This document shows, piece after piece, positions 8,237 through 16,500 of a stretch of DNA of 50,097 nt. This DNA is from Baia soyae. Lineage in GTDB: Bacteria > Bacillota > Bacilli > Thermoactinomycetales > Thermoactinomycetaceae. The translations under genes were made by a program, and so were the position numbers. The stretch spans positions 1-50,097 of the forward strand of contig NZ_SLXV01000020.1 of assembly GCF_004341445.1 (NCBI RefSeq), written 5' to 3'. A model generated the notes under the pieces. That model saw nothing but the letters and a program-made list of their open reading frames with translations. It made no database searches and was not told the DNA's origin. Position 1 is the stretch's first letter, and each line of letters begins with the position of its first letter.

Positions 8237-8261
8237 TATAATAAAATGAAACATAGTTTCA
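8237..8261 (+). promoter_or_regulatory. iclR -10 element followed by a perfect IclR-type operator
   Basis: TATAAT (8237-8242) is followed by TGAAAC-ATA-GTTTCA (8247-8261), a perfect 6+6 inverted repeat placed on the expected transcription start. It closely resembles the enterobacterial KdgR box (an IclR-family operator, TGAAAC-N3-GTTTCA). Position suggests autorepression. Confidence 0.6.
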
Positions 8262-8331
8262 AAATTGGAACACACATTTTATTATAGTCAATGTAGAGGG
8301 TCCATGGAACCAAGAGAAGGAAGGGACAGGG

Positions 8332-9072
8332 ATGGAAGAGAAAAAGACCACAACCAGAGCGGCAGAGAGAGCGTTAGATATCCTCCTTTGTTTTGTGGGA
8401 AAACCAGAATTAGCGATGCGGGAGATTGTAGAGAAAACAGAATTAAGCAAGAGTACGGTCTTTCGTCTACTCGCTACTTTAGAAACAAAAGGTTTTGTCA
8501 AACGTGATGCTGATACAGAGAAGTACAGCTTAGGCTTCCGAATCTGGGAGTTAGCCAATCATATCAATCGTTCTGATGATCCTGCCATTTTGTTCCTTCC
8601 TGAGATGGAACGTCTCCGAGATGAGATTGACGAAACGGTTAGTTTATATGTAAGGGATGGCTTAGAGCGTGTACGAATCCAGGCGGTAGAAAGTCAGCAA
8701 GCGATTCGCCGAGTAGCCCCGATTGGTGCGCGTCTTCCTCTATCGGTAGGGGCATCTAGTAAAGTGATCGTAGCCTATACAGAAGGCGATTTATTAGGGA
8801 AAGTTCTCTCAGATCCCATGTGGCCTTCAGGAATTGACCGAGACTTATACATAAAGCAATTACAAGAAATTCGAACACAAGAATATGCGATTAGTATGGA
8901 AGAACGAGAGGCAGGTACATCGGCTGTCTCCGTGGCGATTCACAGTCGAGCAGGCAACCTTATCGCGGCCCTTGTCTTGTCCGGCCCGATCTCACGGATG
9001 AATGAGGAGCAGATGATTCAATATGTACCCCGTCTGGTGAAGGCGGCGGAGGAGATGGGAAAGCTTGTTTAG
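8332..9072 (+). CDS. IclR-family transcriptional regulator
   Basis: 246 residues. The N-terminal winged helix-turn-helix (about 5-65) has the family pattern RALDILLCFVGKPELAMREIVEKTELSKSTVFRLLATLETKGFVKRD. The C-terminal ligand-binding domain (about 80-245) has VRIQAVESQQAIRRVAPIGARLPLSVGASSKVIVAY and EREAGTSAVSVAIHSRAGNLIAALVLSGP. IclR proteins bind short inverted repeats as dimers and respond to small organic acids or sugar-acid catabolites. A matching operator sits on its own promoter and another in the leader of divergent acnA. The inferred job is control of aconitase/TCA flux and itself. GGAAGGG precedes the ATG. Confidence 0.9.
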   Translation: MEEKKTTTRAAERALDILLCFVGKPELAMREIVEKTELSKSTVFRLLATLETKGFVKRDADTEKYSLGFRIWELANHINRSDDPAILFLPEMERLRDEIDETVSLYVRDGLERVRIQAVESQQAIRRVAPIGARLPLSVGASSKVIVAYTEGDLLGKVLSDPMWPSGIDRDLYIKQLQEIRTQEYAISMEEREAGTSAVSVAIHSRAGNLIAALVLSGPISRMNEEQMIQYVPRLVKAAEEMGKLV

Positions 9073-9215
9073 ATAAATATATGTTTCAACATCATGGAAA
9101 AAATCATCATGAAGCGACTTTGCCTCATTTGAAGATCGCATCTATGAGAACCTAAAACGATTCATAGACGTTCTTTCTCGATTTGGATACAATAAATGAA
9201 GAAGGAGGGATACAC

Positions 9216-9656
9216 ATGTCACAAAACTTTTATTTTCAACAAATGCAGATGATGGTTCAACCGATGCGAGATGAGCTAACTCGAATTGGTGTAAAAGAAC
9301 TACGCACCCCAGAAGAGGTGCAAGAAACATTCCAAGGTGAGGCAGCCAAAGGAACTTCTTTAGTGGTTGTAAACTCAGTGTGTGGTTGTGCAGCAGGACT
9401 TGCTCGTCCAGCAGTAGCAGAATCCTTAAAACATGAGAAAACCCCCGACCACCTGTATACGGTGTTCGCTGGTCAAGATAAAGAGGCAACGGCAGAAGCT
9501 CGTCAATATTTCGAGGGTCAACCACCTTCTTCACCTTCTTTTGTGATCTTAAAAGACGGTAAATTAGTACATATGGTTCATCGTCATGAGATCGAAGGCG
9601 TTTCGTTGGAAGAGATTGCAGCGAATCTAACAAATGCTTACAACAAATATTGCTAG
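9216..9656 (+). CDS. brxB: Bacilliredoxin BrxB (YqiW) / BrxA family
   Basis: 146 residues of the BrxA/BrxB (YphP/YqiW) family, with the CGC active-site motif C56-G57-C58 in VVVNSVCGCAAGLARPA and conserved DHLYTVFAGQDKEAT. Bacilliredoxins remove bacillithiol from S-bacillithiolated proteins, which implies that this organism makes bacillithiol. I chose the ATG at 9216, preceded by AAGGAGG; the frame stays open 11 codons further upstream without a better signal. It is a single-gene unit with a terminator. Whether it is BrxA or BrxB is not certain. Confidence 0.9.
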   Translation: MSQNFYFQQMQMMVQPMRDELTRIGVKELRTPEEVQETFQGEAAKGTSLVVVNSVCGCAAGLARPAVAESLKHEKTPDHLYTVFAGQDKEATAEARQYFEGQPPSSPSFVILKDGKLVHMVHRHEIEGVSLEEIAANLTNAYNKYC

Positions 9657-9665
9657 TAAATAAGG

Positions 9666-9710
9666 AAAATCTCTTGTAGAGTTGAAAGATAACTTTACAA
9701 GAGATTTTTT
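9666..9710 (+). terminator. Rho-independent terminator of brxB
   Basis: AAAATCTCTTGTA and TACAAGAGATTTTTT form a long stem ending in a T run. Confidence 0.85.
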
Positions 9711-9736
9711 GTGTTTATCAGATTAGATAGATCAAT

Positions 9737-9767
9737 TTGTACTAAAAAACAATCTTTTTGGTATAAT
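9737..9767 (+). promoter_or_regulatory. Promoter of lipoprotein gene
   Basis: TATAAT (9762-9767) with TTGTAC (9737-9742) upstream at 19 bases; the -10 is perfect, the spacing a little long. Confidence 0.45.
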
Positions 9768-9812
9768 CAAAATGAATAAAAAATACATAAATGATCTCTT
9801 GGGAGGCAGTAT

Positions 9813-10490
9813 ATGAGAGTGAATCGATTGATTTCAGGAGCATTAGTAGCAAGTTTATTTGTTGCTGTCATAGGTTGTGGAAAGGAAGCGGCCAAGCCAG
9901 AGAAACCAAAAGAGGAGGCAGCTGTTCAACAGCCGGAAGACAGTGATCCAGTAGCGCTTCATGAACCCAAGGTGGAGAAGTTTCTAAACAAAGTAACAGA
10001 GGTAGACCTGTTTCAGTTATCGAAAGAAGAGCAAACTTTATATGATCAACTAAAACAGAAATTTGATTATGCCCAATTAAAAGGTGTTGATCCCATTACC
10101 CAAACCAAATTGCTCATTCACGCGCAAGGAATGGGAGATCACGGTTTGGAGTACGATCTATACCTACCCACCGCGGCCAAAGATGAGGTCCTATTTAAGG
10201 CCGACAAAGATAAAATGATCTCAGCACCTGCTACGCGTGAAGCTTATGTAAAAAAGAAAGCGGACCCGAAAGTGATGGAGAAAGCCAAGTCATTAAGCAA
10301 AGCAAAAATGAGAGCCGTCTATCACCGCGACTCGCTTCCGCCCATCATTCAAGTAGTCTATGAAGTGGCTGGACAGGATAAAGGGGATTACCTCGCTTTT
10401 CGAGAGTACGAGGGTATCTGGAGAATGGAATTTGATCAAAACACAGGCTTTAGCAATGATGCGGACGATGAGGATGGCATACAAAATTAA
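9813..10490 (+). CDS. Lipoprotein of unknown function
   Basis: 225 residues. An N-terminal positively charged segment and hydrophobic stretch end in the lipobox VIG-C with C22 as the lipidated cysteine, so the mature protein should be anchored outside the membrane. A Lys/Glu/Pro-rich linker (about 23-45) leads into a mixed domain (VDLFQLSKEEQTLYDQLKQKFDYAQLKGVDPITQTKLLIHAQGMGDHGLEYDLYLP...). The VDPITQ-x-KLLIHA-x-GMGDHGLEY part resembles segments seen in Bacillales lipoproteins, but I know no function for it. The start follows GGGAGG. Monocistronic with its own promoter and terminator. Confidence 0.75.
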   Translation: MRVNRLISGALVASLFVAVIGCGKEAAKPEKPKEEAAVQQPEDSDPVALHEPKVEKFLNKVTEVDLFQLSKEEQTLYDQLKQKFDYAQLKGVDPITQTKLLIHAQGMGDHGLEYDLYLPTAAKDEVLFKADKDKMISAPATREAYVKKKADPKVMEKAKSLSKAKMRAVYHRDSLPPIIQVVYEVAGQDKGDYLAFREYEGIWRMEFDQNTGFSNDADDEDGIQN

Positions 10491-10497
10491 TACATAT

Positions 10498-10534
10498 AAA
10501 AATGACTTTAGTCTAAGTGGCTAAAGTCATTTTA
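10498..10534. terminator. Terminator between lipoprotein gene and convergent unknown gene
   Basis: AAAATGACTTTAG and CTAAAGTCATTTT form a 13 bp stem usable in both directions. Confidence 0.8.
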
Positions 10535-10563
10535 TGTATTAAAGCTCATAAAAGTTGTGCTAA

Positions 10564-11346
10564 TCAGATAATTAATGCGGTATTATTCTGATGCGTAATA
10601 TTCTCAAGCAATGAGAGGTACTCTTTCTGCAAAATAATATGAGAATGAGACAACGCTTTGCCAATCGGATGAGTCTCAAGTATTTGAGGGCGAGGCAACT
10701 GATGATCTAAGCATAATTGGATCGTCTCTTCTATTTGTTTCGAATCCATTAATTGAATAGACATGAACAAACGCAAATTGATATTAAATTTTTGTAAATC
10801 CCTTTTCACCGAGCGTATTTCTTGAAAGTCTATCATACCCTTCTTATGGTTTTTTCGATTAAATATAAGGTCAAAGCAGAGAGTAAATGAATTGAAGACA
10901 GGTGTGAATAACATATTCTCATGTATTTGTAAGTCATCTACTAAAATTTGTATGGTTAGTGGATAAGGGGTAGATTGGATCAAGGTATCAATGGAATCAG
11001 GATCATGTAGATAATCCGCACCGCTACATATAATTTCCTGGATCGAATGATTGAATGAAGCGTATGACTCGAAAGAAGGACGAACTTCCGTCTCCATTTC
11101 GCCAACGACTTTTGGTTTATCTAGGACTGAATGGTTTTCTAAAAAAGCAACGGTAGGAGAAAACAGGAACAGATTCACATGATTCATAGCCGTTGTGATG
11201 ATGTCCGATTCTACCTTTTTAGCATCGAATAATTGGAGATTTGTGCTATTTACCATATGAATCTGTCCATTATTCTGTAAGATGACATAGTTGCTATCTA
11301 TTTCTCGATAGGCAATGATTTTTTTGGGATTCCCTTTATTCCACAC
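10564..11346 (-). CDS. Unrecognised protein divergent from the plcR-like regulator
   Basis: About 260 residues, no family recognised. The first 75 residues are beta-rich (KKIIAYREIDSNYVILQNNGQIHMVN). The rest shows alternating strand-helix segments (YPLTIQILVDD, SFTLCFDLIF, NINLRLFMSIQL), which could be a TIM-barrel-like fold resembling radical SAM or SPASM-neighbour proteins, but there is no CxxxCxxC cluster motif. No signal peptide or membrane helix. Start: the GTG at 11346 lies 9 bases after AGGAGGTGA, whereas the GTG at 11358 is part of that ribosome binding site. It shares a 250-base divergent promoter region with the plcR-like gene, so it may belong to the same regulatory circuit. Confidence 0.55.
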   Translation of the reverse strand: MWNKGNPKKIIAYREIDSNYVILQNNGQIHMVNSTNLQLFDAKKVESDIITTAMNHVNLFLFSPTVAFLENHSVLDKPKVVGEMETEVRPSFESYASFNHSIQEIICSGADYLHDPDSIDTLIQSTPYPLTIQILVDDLQIHENMLFTPVFNSFTLCFDLIFNRKNHKKGMIDFQEIRSVKRDLQKFNINLRLFMSIQLMDSKQIEETIQLCLDHQLPRPQILETHPIGKALSHSHIILQKEYLSLLENITHQNNTALII

Positions 11347-11376
11347 TATAAAACTCACCTCCTAGCACAAGAGTTC

Positions 11377-11487
11377 TTTACAATTATCAAACTTACACTA
11401 CACAATTATTGATTGTAAAGAAAGGGATTCTCTGAATGAGATTCATAGATATAAATATGTAGCAATTTTTATTCAATTACAATCAAT
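11377..11487. repeat. Three copies of a TTACAATCAA-like motif in the divergent promoter region
   Basis: TTTACAATTATCAA (11377-11390), its inverted partner ATTGATTGTAAAG (11408-11420) and ATTACAATCAAT (11476-11487) share a TTTACAAT(NN)CAA core. The first two are in inverted orientation 17 bases apart; the third overlaps the -35 of the plcR-like gene. They are candidate binding sites for the regulator. Confidence 0.45.
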
Positions 11488-11505
11488 TTTGTATTAATAT
11501 ATAAT
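11477..11505 (+). promoter_or_regulatory. Promoter of plcR-like regulator
   Basis: TTACAA (11477-11482), 17 bases, TATAAT (11500-11505). The -35 coincides with the third TTACAATCAA motif, consistent with autoregulation. Confidence 0.5.
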
Positions 11506-11595
11506 AGAAGTTATTTTCAATCTTCAATAGTTACACTTATGGCTGATAATGAAGTATGAATAAGGCTAATCGAATGTTGGAAGGTGAGAATGGAA

Positions 11596-12486
11596 ATGGA
11601 TTTCTCTAATGTTGGAGAAAATATTAAACAATTACGAAAGACATTTGGTTTATCGCAAAAAGAGCTAGCTGAAGGGATTTGTACGCAAGCACAGATCAGC
11701 AAGATTGAAAATGGATCCATTTATCCTTTATCGACCACGTTATACTTAATCTCTCGTAAGTTAGGGGTTGATGTTAACTATTTTTTTGATATTTGTGAGA
11801 CACCTCGACTTGACTATGCTCAAGAGGTGATTTTGTTAATTCAGGAATATAAAAGAAAGCGTGATTACGAGAAGATCTATCGCATTGTAAAAGCAGAAAA
11901 GACAAATCCCGTATTCCAAACGCTACGAAATAAACAATTTCTAGTTTGGCATGAGGGGATCTGTCTTTATTATTTGCAAAATAATAGTGAGGAATGTTTG
12001 AGCCTTTTAAAGCAATCCCTAGATATGACATTAAGTGCTATCGTTTCGTTACGAGAAATAGAAATCCTGAATAGTATCGGCATTATCTATTGTGAAGAGA
12101 AGAACTTTGTAGATGCGAATAAATACTTTAACAAAGCAATTAAGCATTATGAAGTGTTACCGTATAAAAATGATGCTTCGATTATTGTTCGTATCTGCTA
12201 CAACTACGCAAAGAGTCTCACGATAACAGGTGAGTATGAAAAGTCGATTGATTTTTGTAATCGTGGCATCCGAATTTGCCGTTCTAATGAAACTCTCTAT
12301 TCATTAGGCGAACTGATGTATCATATGGGCTTTAATTGGCTAAATCTGGGCCATCATATCAAAGCAATTCAATATATGAAAGAGTCCATTCAAATATTTG
12401 AGTTGCAACAAAATCAGCCATTTATTCATTATGTCGAGACGGAAATCGCTAAGATATCAGATCATCAAGATATGGAGCAAGGGTAG
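11596..12486 (+). CDS. PlcR-like RRNPP-family quorum-sensing regulator
   Basis: About 296 residues. An N-terminal Cro/CI-type helix-turn-helix (residues 4-60: VGENIKQLRKTFGLSQKEL, then AQISKIENGSIYPLSTTL) is followed by a helical TPR-like array (about 75-290), with repeats such as NSIGIIYCEEKNFVDANKYF and YNYAKSLTITGEYEKSIDFC. This layout and length match PlcR of the Bacillus cereus group, where the TPR part binds a re-imported PapR peptide and activates transcription. A PapR-like peptide gene lies 300 bases downstream. The ATG at 11596 is 7 bases after AAGGTGAG; the GTG at 11584 lies inside that ribosome binding site. Its position heads the NRPS locus, so it is the likely pathway activator; this is inference. 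Confidence 0.8.
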   Translation: MDFSNVGENIKQLRKTFGLSQKELAEGICTQAQISKIENGSIYPLSTTLYLISRKLGVDVNYFFDICETPRLDYAQEVILLIQEYKRKRDYEKIYRIVKAEKTNPVFQTLRNKQFLVWHEGICLYYLQNNSEECLSLLKQSLDMTLSAIVSLREIEILNSIGIIYCEEKNFVDANKYFNKAIKHYEVLPYKNDASIIVRICYNYAKSLTITGEYEKSIDFCNRGIRICRSNETLYSLGELMYHMGFNWLNLGHHIKAIQYMKESIQIFELQQNQPFIHYVETEIAKISDHQDMEQG

Positions 12487-12505
12487 TACGTTACGATGAG
12501 AACCG

Positions 12506-12572
12506 CCGTAGTTCATTCTTACGGGGATAGTTTGCTTCGAGCTTGTGTGCGAAAGAAACTATCTCTCTTTTT
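12506..12572 (+). terminator. Hairpins ending the plcR-like transcript
   Basis: A small stem CCGTA/TACGG (12506-12524) is followed by GATAGTTT...AAACTATC (12526-12563) with extra TTCG/CGAA inner pairs and then TCTCTTTTTCT. The second is a good intrinsic terminator separating the regulator from the peptide gene. Confidence 0.65.
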
Positions 12573-12701
12573 CTATCTTCTAATTTTCTTACAAATATAA
12601 TGTATTTTGTACAATCCGAATTATATTATTAGAGTTATTTTTTTTATGAGATAGTCTAGGAATTGATGTGAAATGGATACCTAAAGAGTATGGAACTCTT
12701 T

Positions 12702-12739
12702 CTATGTCAAATTCATGATTATTCATAGCATTCTATAAT
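12702..12739 (+). promoter_or_regulatory. Promoter/operator region of the papR-like gene
   Basis: TATAAT (12734-12739) lies 51 bases before the TTG start at 12790. Upstream, CTATG (12702-12706) and CATAG (12724-12728) form an inverted pair around TCAAATTCATGATTATT. TATG-N7-CATG is close to, but not equal to, the B. cereus PlcR box TATGNAN4TNCATA. No good -35 is present, which suits an activator-dependent promoter. Confidence 0.4.
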
Positions 12740-12789
12740 ACTTTCTACAGGCACAAGTGCTTGAAAATAGAGAGAATGAGGTGACAATC

Positions 12790-12879
12790 TTGAAAAAAGT
12801 AAATTACCTTCTATCAATGGCAGTAGTCGCTGTGATTATGGGGACGCCAGTACTGTATACTCTTCCATTTCAACATTAA
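12790..12879 (+). CDS. PapR-like signalling pre-peptide (29 aa)
   Basis: A 29-codon ORF starting TTG, 5 bases after GAGGTGA (12778-12784). It begins MKKVNYLLS, continues with a hydrophobic stretch (MAVVAVIMGTPVL) that would direct Sec export, and ends YTLPFQH. PapR of the B. cereus group is an exported 48-residue pre-peptide whose C-terminal LPFEF (or close variants) is processed, re-imported and bound by PlcR. The shared LPF core at the extreme C terminus, the export signal and the place directly behind a PlcR-like gene make this the cognate signal. It is shorter than PapR, with almost no linker between the hydrophobic part and the signal. Translation and processing are inferred. Confidence 0.75.
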   Translation: MKKVNYLLSMAVVAVIMGTPVLYTLPFQH

Positions 12880-12919
12880 TAAATGAGTAAGATTTAATCG
12901 GGATTCAATATATTTCTTT

Positions 12920-12953
12920 TGTAGTTACATGGGAATGCCGGCATGTAACTACA
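12920..12953 (+). promoter_or_regulatory. Strong hairpin between papR-like gene and biosynthetic genes
   Basis: TGTAGTTACATG (12920-12931) and CATGTAACTACA (12942-12953) form a perfect 12 bp stem with a 10-base loop GGAATGCCGG. Only TTTAG follows, so it is a weak terminator at best. It could be an attenuator limiting read-through from the peptide gene, an RNA stabiliser, or a DNA palindrome for a regulator. Confidence 0.5.
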
Positions 12954-13033
12954 TTTAGTAGCTAAGATACAGATGTAGTAAGAAAGTTGAACCATGAATA
13001 ACCTATCTGAACACCAAGGAGACTATTCTGAGT

Positions 13034-13543
13034 ATGGTTTTTGTTTTGAAATTAGTTGGATACTATTTGTTGTGCAACCTCTATTCATATGTGATGCACC
13101 GACTGGCTCATATTCCGAGTAAGAAAAATCCGCTTTTTATCATTCATAGGGAACATCATAAAAATAAATATGATGATGCAAAACCAAGCCTCCCTGACTG
13201 GCCTAATTATTTCTTATGGTTTGGCAATCTACATGCCACTTTAGACGTCTGGATTACCCTTACATTACCACACATTATTGTGATCTGGCTGGACCCGATT
13301 CCAGGGTTAGTATTGTTTGTGATCCACTATTTTTATGAGGTTTTCCTAGCTGCCACGGTATTAGATCATAATCCTCGTATTAAGGGTCCGATTACGAAAT
13401 TCCTTGCTGTAGGCGAATATCATATGAACCATCATTACCATGTGAAAGGAAATTATGGTTTTTATATTACCTTCTGGGATTTTGTTTTTGGAACGGTTTA
13501 TAGGAAGTCACAGCAACAGCAGCGTAGGAAGAACAGAGCATAG
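13034..13543 (+). CDS. Fatty acid hydroxylase / sterol desaturase superfamily membrane protein
   Basis: 169 residues with the histidine boxes of the membrane di-iron hydroxylase family: H22-x3-H26, H38-x2-HH (41-42), LDHN (about 115-118) and H130-x2-HH (133-134) with Y135-H136. Hydrophobic helices lie at about 1-20, 55-85 and 90-110. Such enzymes hydroxylate or desaturate lipid-like or carotenoid substrates using iron and O2 at the membrane. AAGGAG is 11 bases before the ATG. Its stop is only 15-18 bases before the first NRPS, so it heads the biosynthetic operon. The inferred role is oxidation of the fatty acyl cap or of a pathway intermediate; the substrate is unknown. Confidence 0.8.
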   Translation: MVFVLKLVGYYLLCNLYSYVMHRLAHIPSKKNPLFIIHREHHKNKYDDAKPSLPDWPNYFLWFGNLHATLDVWITLTLPHIIVIWLDPIPGLVLFVIHYFYEVFLAATVLDHNPRIKGPITKFLAVGEYHMNHHYHVKGNYGFYITFWDFVFGTVYRKSQQQQRRKNRA

Positions 13544-13557
13544 AGGTGATTAAGTAC

Positions 13558-16500
13558 GTGATGTTCCAAGAAGGAAGCCGTTTTCCACTGACGCATCCTC
13601 AAAAGAGAATATGGTATATTGAAAAGCTTATTTCGGATTCTCCTCTGCACCATATTTGTGGTACAGCTGAATTAAAAGGAGAAATCAATCTATCTCATCT
13701 ACAAGAAACGATTCTCCGTTTTTTGAGGAAACATGATTCATTCCGATTACACTTTTTCGAGGAAGATGAAGAGGTTTATCAAACTGTAAGTAATTTTACG
13801 CTCAATAAAATTGATTTTTTCGATTTTAGTCAGGATGAGGATCCGTCATTACGCCTTGATCAGTGGATCCGGCAAGAAATAGAAAAGCCGTTTTCAATGA
13901 TAAGAAACGATTTGTTTTATTTAGCAATCTATCGAATGAGTGAATCATGCTATGGATTATTTGTGAAGGTTCATCATTTGATTTTCGATGGCTGGTCCAT
14001 TCACATTTTGGCTAAGCAGATTTACGAAATGTATAAAGGGATCGAATCGGAGCACACAGCAGGATCCTATATCGATTACATTGCAAAGGAACAACAATAT
14101 TTACAGTCTGAAAGACTGGTGAAGAATAAAGAGTTTTGGATGAAGAAGTTTGAAACATTGCCAGAGCTTCTTTTTGCTGAGAATCAAGGGTATGAAGGGA
14201 AGCGGAAATCGTTTATGATCGATCCCTCTCTTTCGGCGAAAATGAAAGCGGTAGCGGAGAAGGCTCAGTGTTCTCTTAACGAGTGGTACATTATGTTGTT
14301 GCAAGTCTACTTACATAAGATGGTAGGGCGACGAGATATTGTGATGGGTACACCGGTATATAACCGCTCAGGTAAGAGAGAGAAAGAGACGGTTGGCATG
14401 TTTACCAGTACGATGCCGCTCCGGTGTGAGATCGATGTGGATTCTTCTGTATCCGAATATCTGAAGACGGTGAAACGAGAGATTCGGCAAAGTTATATGC
14501 ATCAAAAGTATCCGTATAATTTACTAGCGAATGATCTTCAGTTAAAGAAGCATGGCTATGATTCCTTATTTCAGCTTTCTGTGAATTACTACAATTTCCA
14601 AGCGAATAACCAATTGCTTGATCCTGAGGAGCTTTATAGTGGCCATCAGTTATTCCCTATGCAAATCGTAGTAAAGGATTGGTCTGAAGAAGGTAGTTTG
14701 CAACTAGACTTCGACTATAGGACAAGTATGTTTACGGATGAGTATATCGAGCAAATGAACAGTCGAATGTTATATCTGGCTGAGCAGATCTTACAAAATC
14801 CGGACGTGTCAATCGGGGATCTAACCTTGTTATCGGATGAGGAAACGAGGGAGCTTGTATACGACTTTAATCATACAGAGGCTGAGTATCCAAAAGATAA
14901 AACGGTGACGGAACTGTTTGAAGAACAAGTAAAGAGTACCCCGAATCGTATAGCAGTTTCTTGTCGGAATGAGTCTTTGACCTATGAAGAGTTAAATAGG
15001 AAAGCGAATCAATTGGCGCGTGTTTTAGTGGGGAGTGGGATTGGACGAGATAGCATCGTAGGGATTTTTGCAGATCACTCACTCCATCTTCCTGTAGCGA
15101 TCTTAGGGATATTAAAAACAGGTGCCGCTTATGTGCCGATCGACGTGCAAACGGCTTCTGGCAGAATGGAAGAGATCTTACGAGATAGCGGAGCTTCTGC
15201 TCTCTTAACCAATCGGGAAGTGCTGAAAGATGTAGGCTTTATGGGAACTGTGATCAACTTCCAAGATGAACAATGGTATACGGGTGATTCATCCAATCTA
15301 CAGGTGACATGTTCTCCAAATGATTTGGTCTACATGATTTATACATCTGGTTCGACGGGCAAACCCAAAGGTGTGATGATCGAGCATAGGGGCTTAGTGA
15401 ACTATGTTTGGTGGGCACAAAAGATGTATGTGAAAGAGATTGATGATTCTTTTGCACTATATTCCTCGCTTGCTTTTGACTTAACAGTCACTTCTATTTT
15501 TACACCATTAATAGGTGGTAACCAAATTCGCGTTTACCCCGAAAATGATGAGAATTTCGTGCTTTACGATATCTTAGAAGACAACCAAGTATCGATCATC
15601 AAATTGACTCCAGCACATTTGTCTTTGTTGCAAGAGAAGACGTTTCCGCATTCAACGGTCAAGAGGCTGATTGTGGGAGGCGAGGAGTTAAAAGGGTCGC
15701 TTGCTCAGAGCATTCAAGATGTCTTTCATGGACAGATTGAGATTTTAAATGAATACGGCCCAACGGAGACGGTTGTCGGTTGTATGATTCATCGATTTGA
15801 TCCTTCTACTGATACAGACGCTGCGGTTCCGATTGGGATTCCGGCGGATAATGTACAGATTTATCTGTTAGACGAAAGGCTAAAGCCTGTTCCCAAGGGC
15901 TGTATAGGAGAGATGTATATTTCTGGCGATGGTGTGGCCAGAGGGTACTGGAATCGCTCAGATTTAACGGATCAATGTTTTATTGATCAGCCATTTGGTG
16001 CAGGTAAGAAAATGTACAAGACAGGGGATCTAGCGAAGTTTCTAGATCGTGGCCTGATTGAGTACATCGGTCGAAAAGATCAGCAGGTGAAACTAAGAGG
16101 TTATCGGATTGAATTGACTGAGATTGAGTACCGCTTGATGAACCTTCCGTATGTGAAAGAAGCGGTGGTGATCGATCGGGTATCGAGTACAGGTCAAAAA
16201 CAATTATATGCCTACCTTGTAAAAGCTGTGGATGGTGATATACCAGCGCTCGCCATCAAGCAAGACTTAGCCAACGTGCTACCTGCGTATATGATTCCTG
16301 CACACTTTCTCTTTATCGATCAGATTCCGTTGACGAAGAATGGAAAGATTAATCGTAACCAGTTGCCGATGGGGGAACTAAGTGTCATCGAGATAGACCC
16401 AGATCAAGTAGTCGGTGATCGGGAGGAACTTGTCCTTACGGTGCTTCAGGAGATTTTGCAAATGGATTCCGTCCACCTACATGATGACTTCTATCAATTA

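Noticed and set aside
9142-9633. 163-codon ORF antisense to brxB
   Set aside because: Shadow of a well-conserved gene, low-complexity Leu-rich product, no ribosome binding site.
12702-12728. Canonical B. cereus PlcR box upstream of the peptide gene
   Set aside because: The TATG/CATG/CATA elements have the wrong spacing for TATGNAN4TNCATA; kept only as a weak operator candidate.
12994-13120. Small ORF starting ATG 12994 overlapping the hydroxylase gene
   Set aside because: No ribosome binding site at suitable spacing, and it lies mostly out of frame over a gene with clear His boxes.
13546-13557. GTG at 13546 as start of NRPS1
   Set aside because: It is part of the GAGGTGAT ribosome binding site that serves GTG 13558/ATG 13561.
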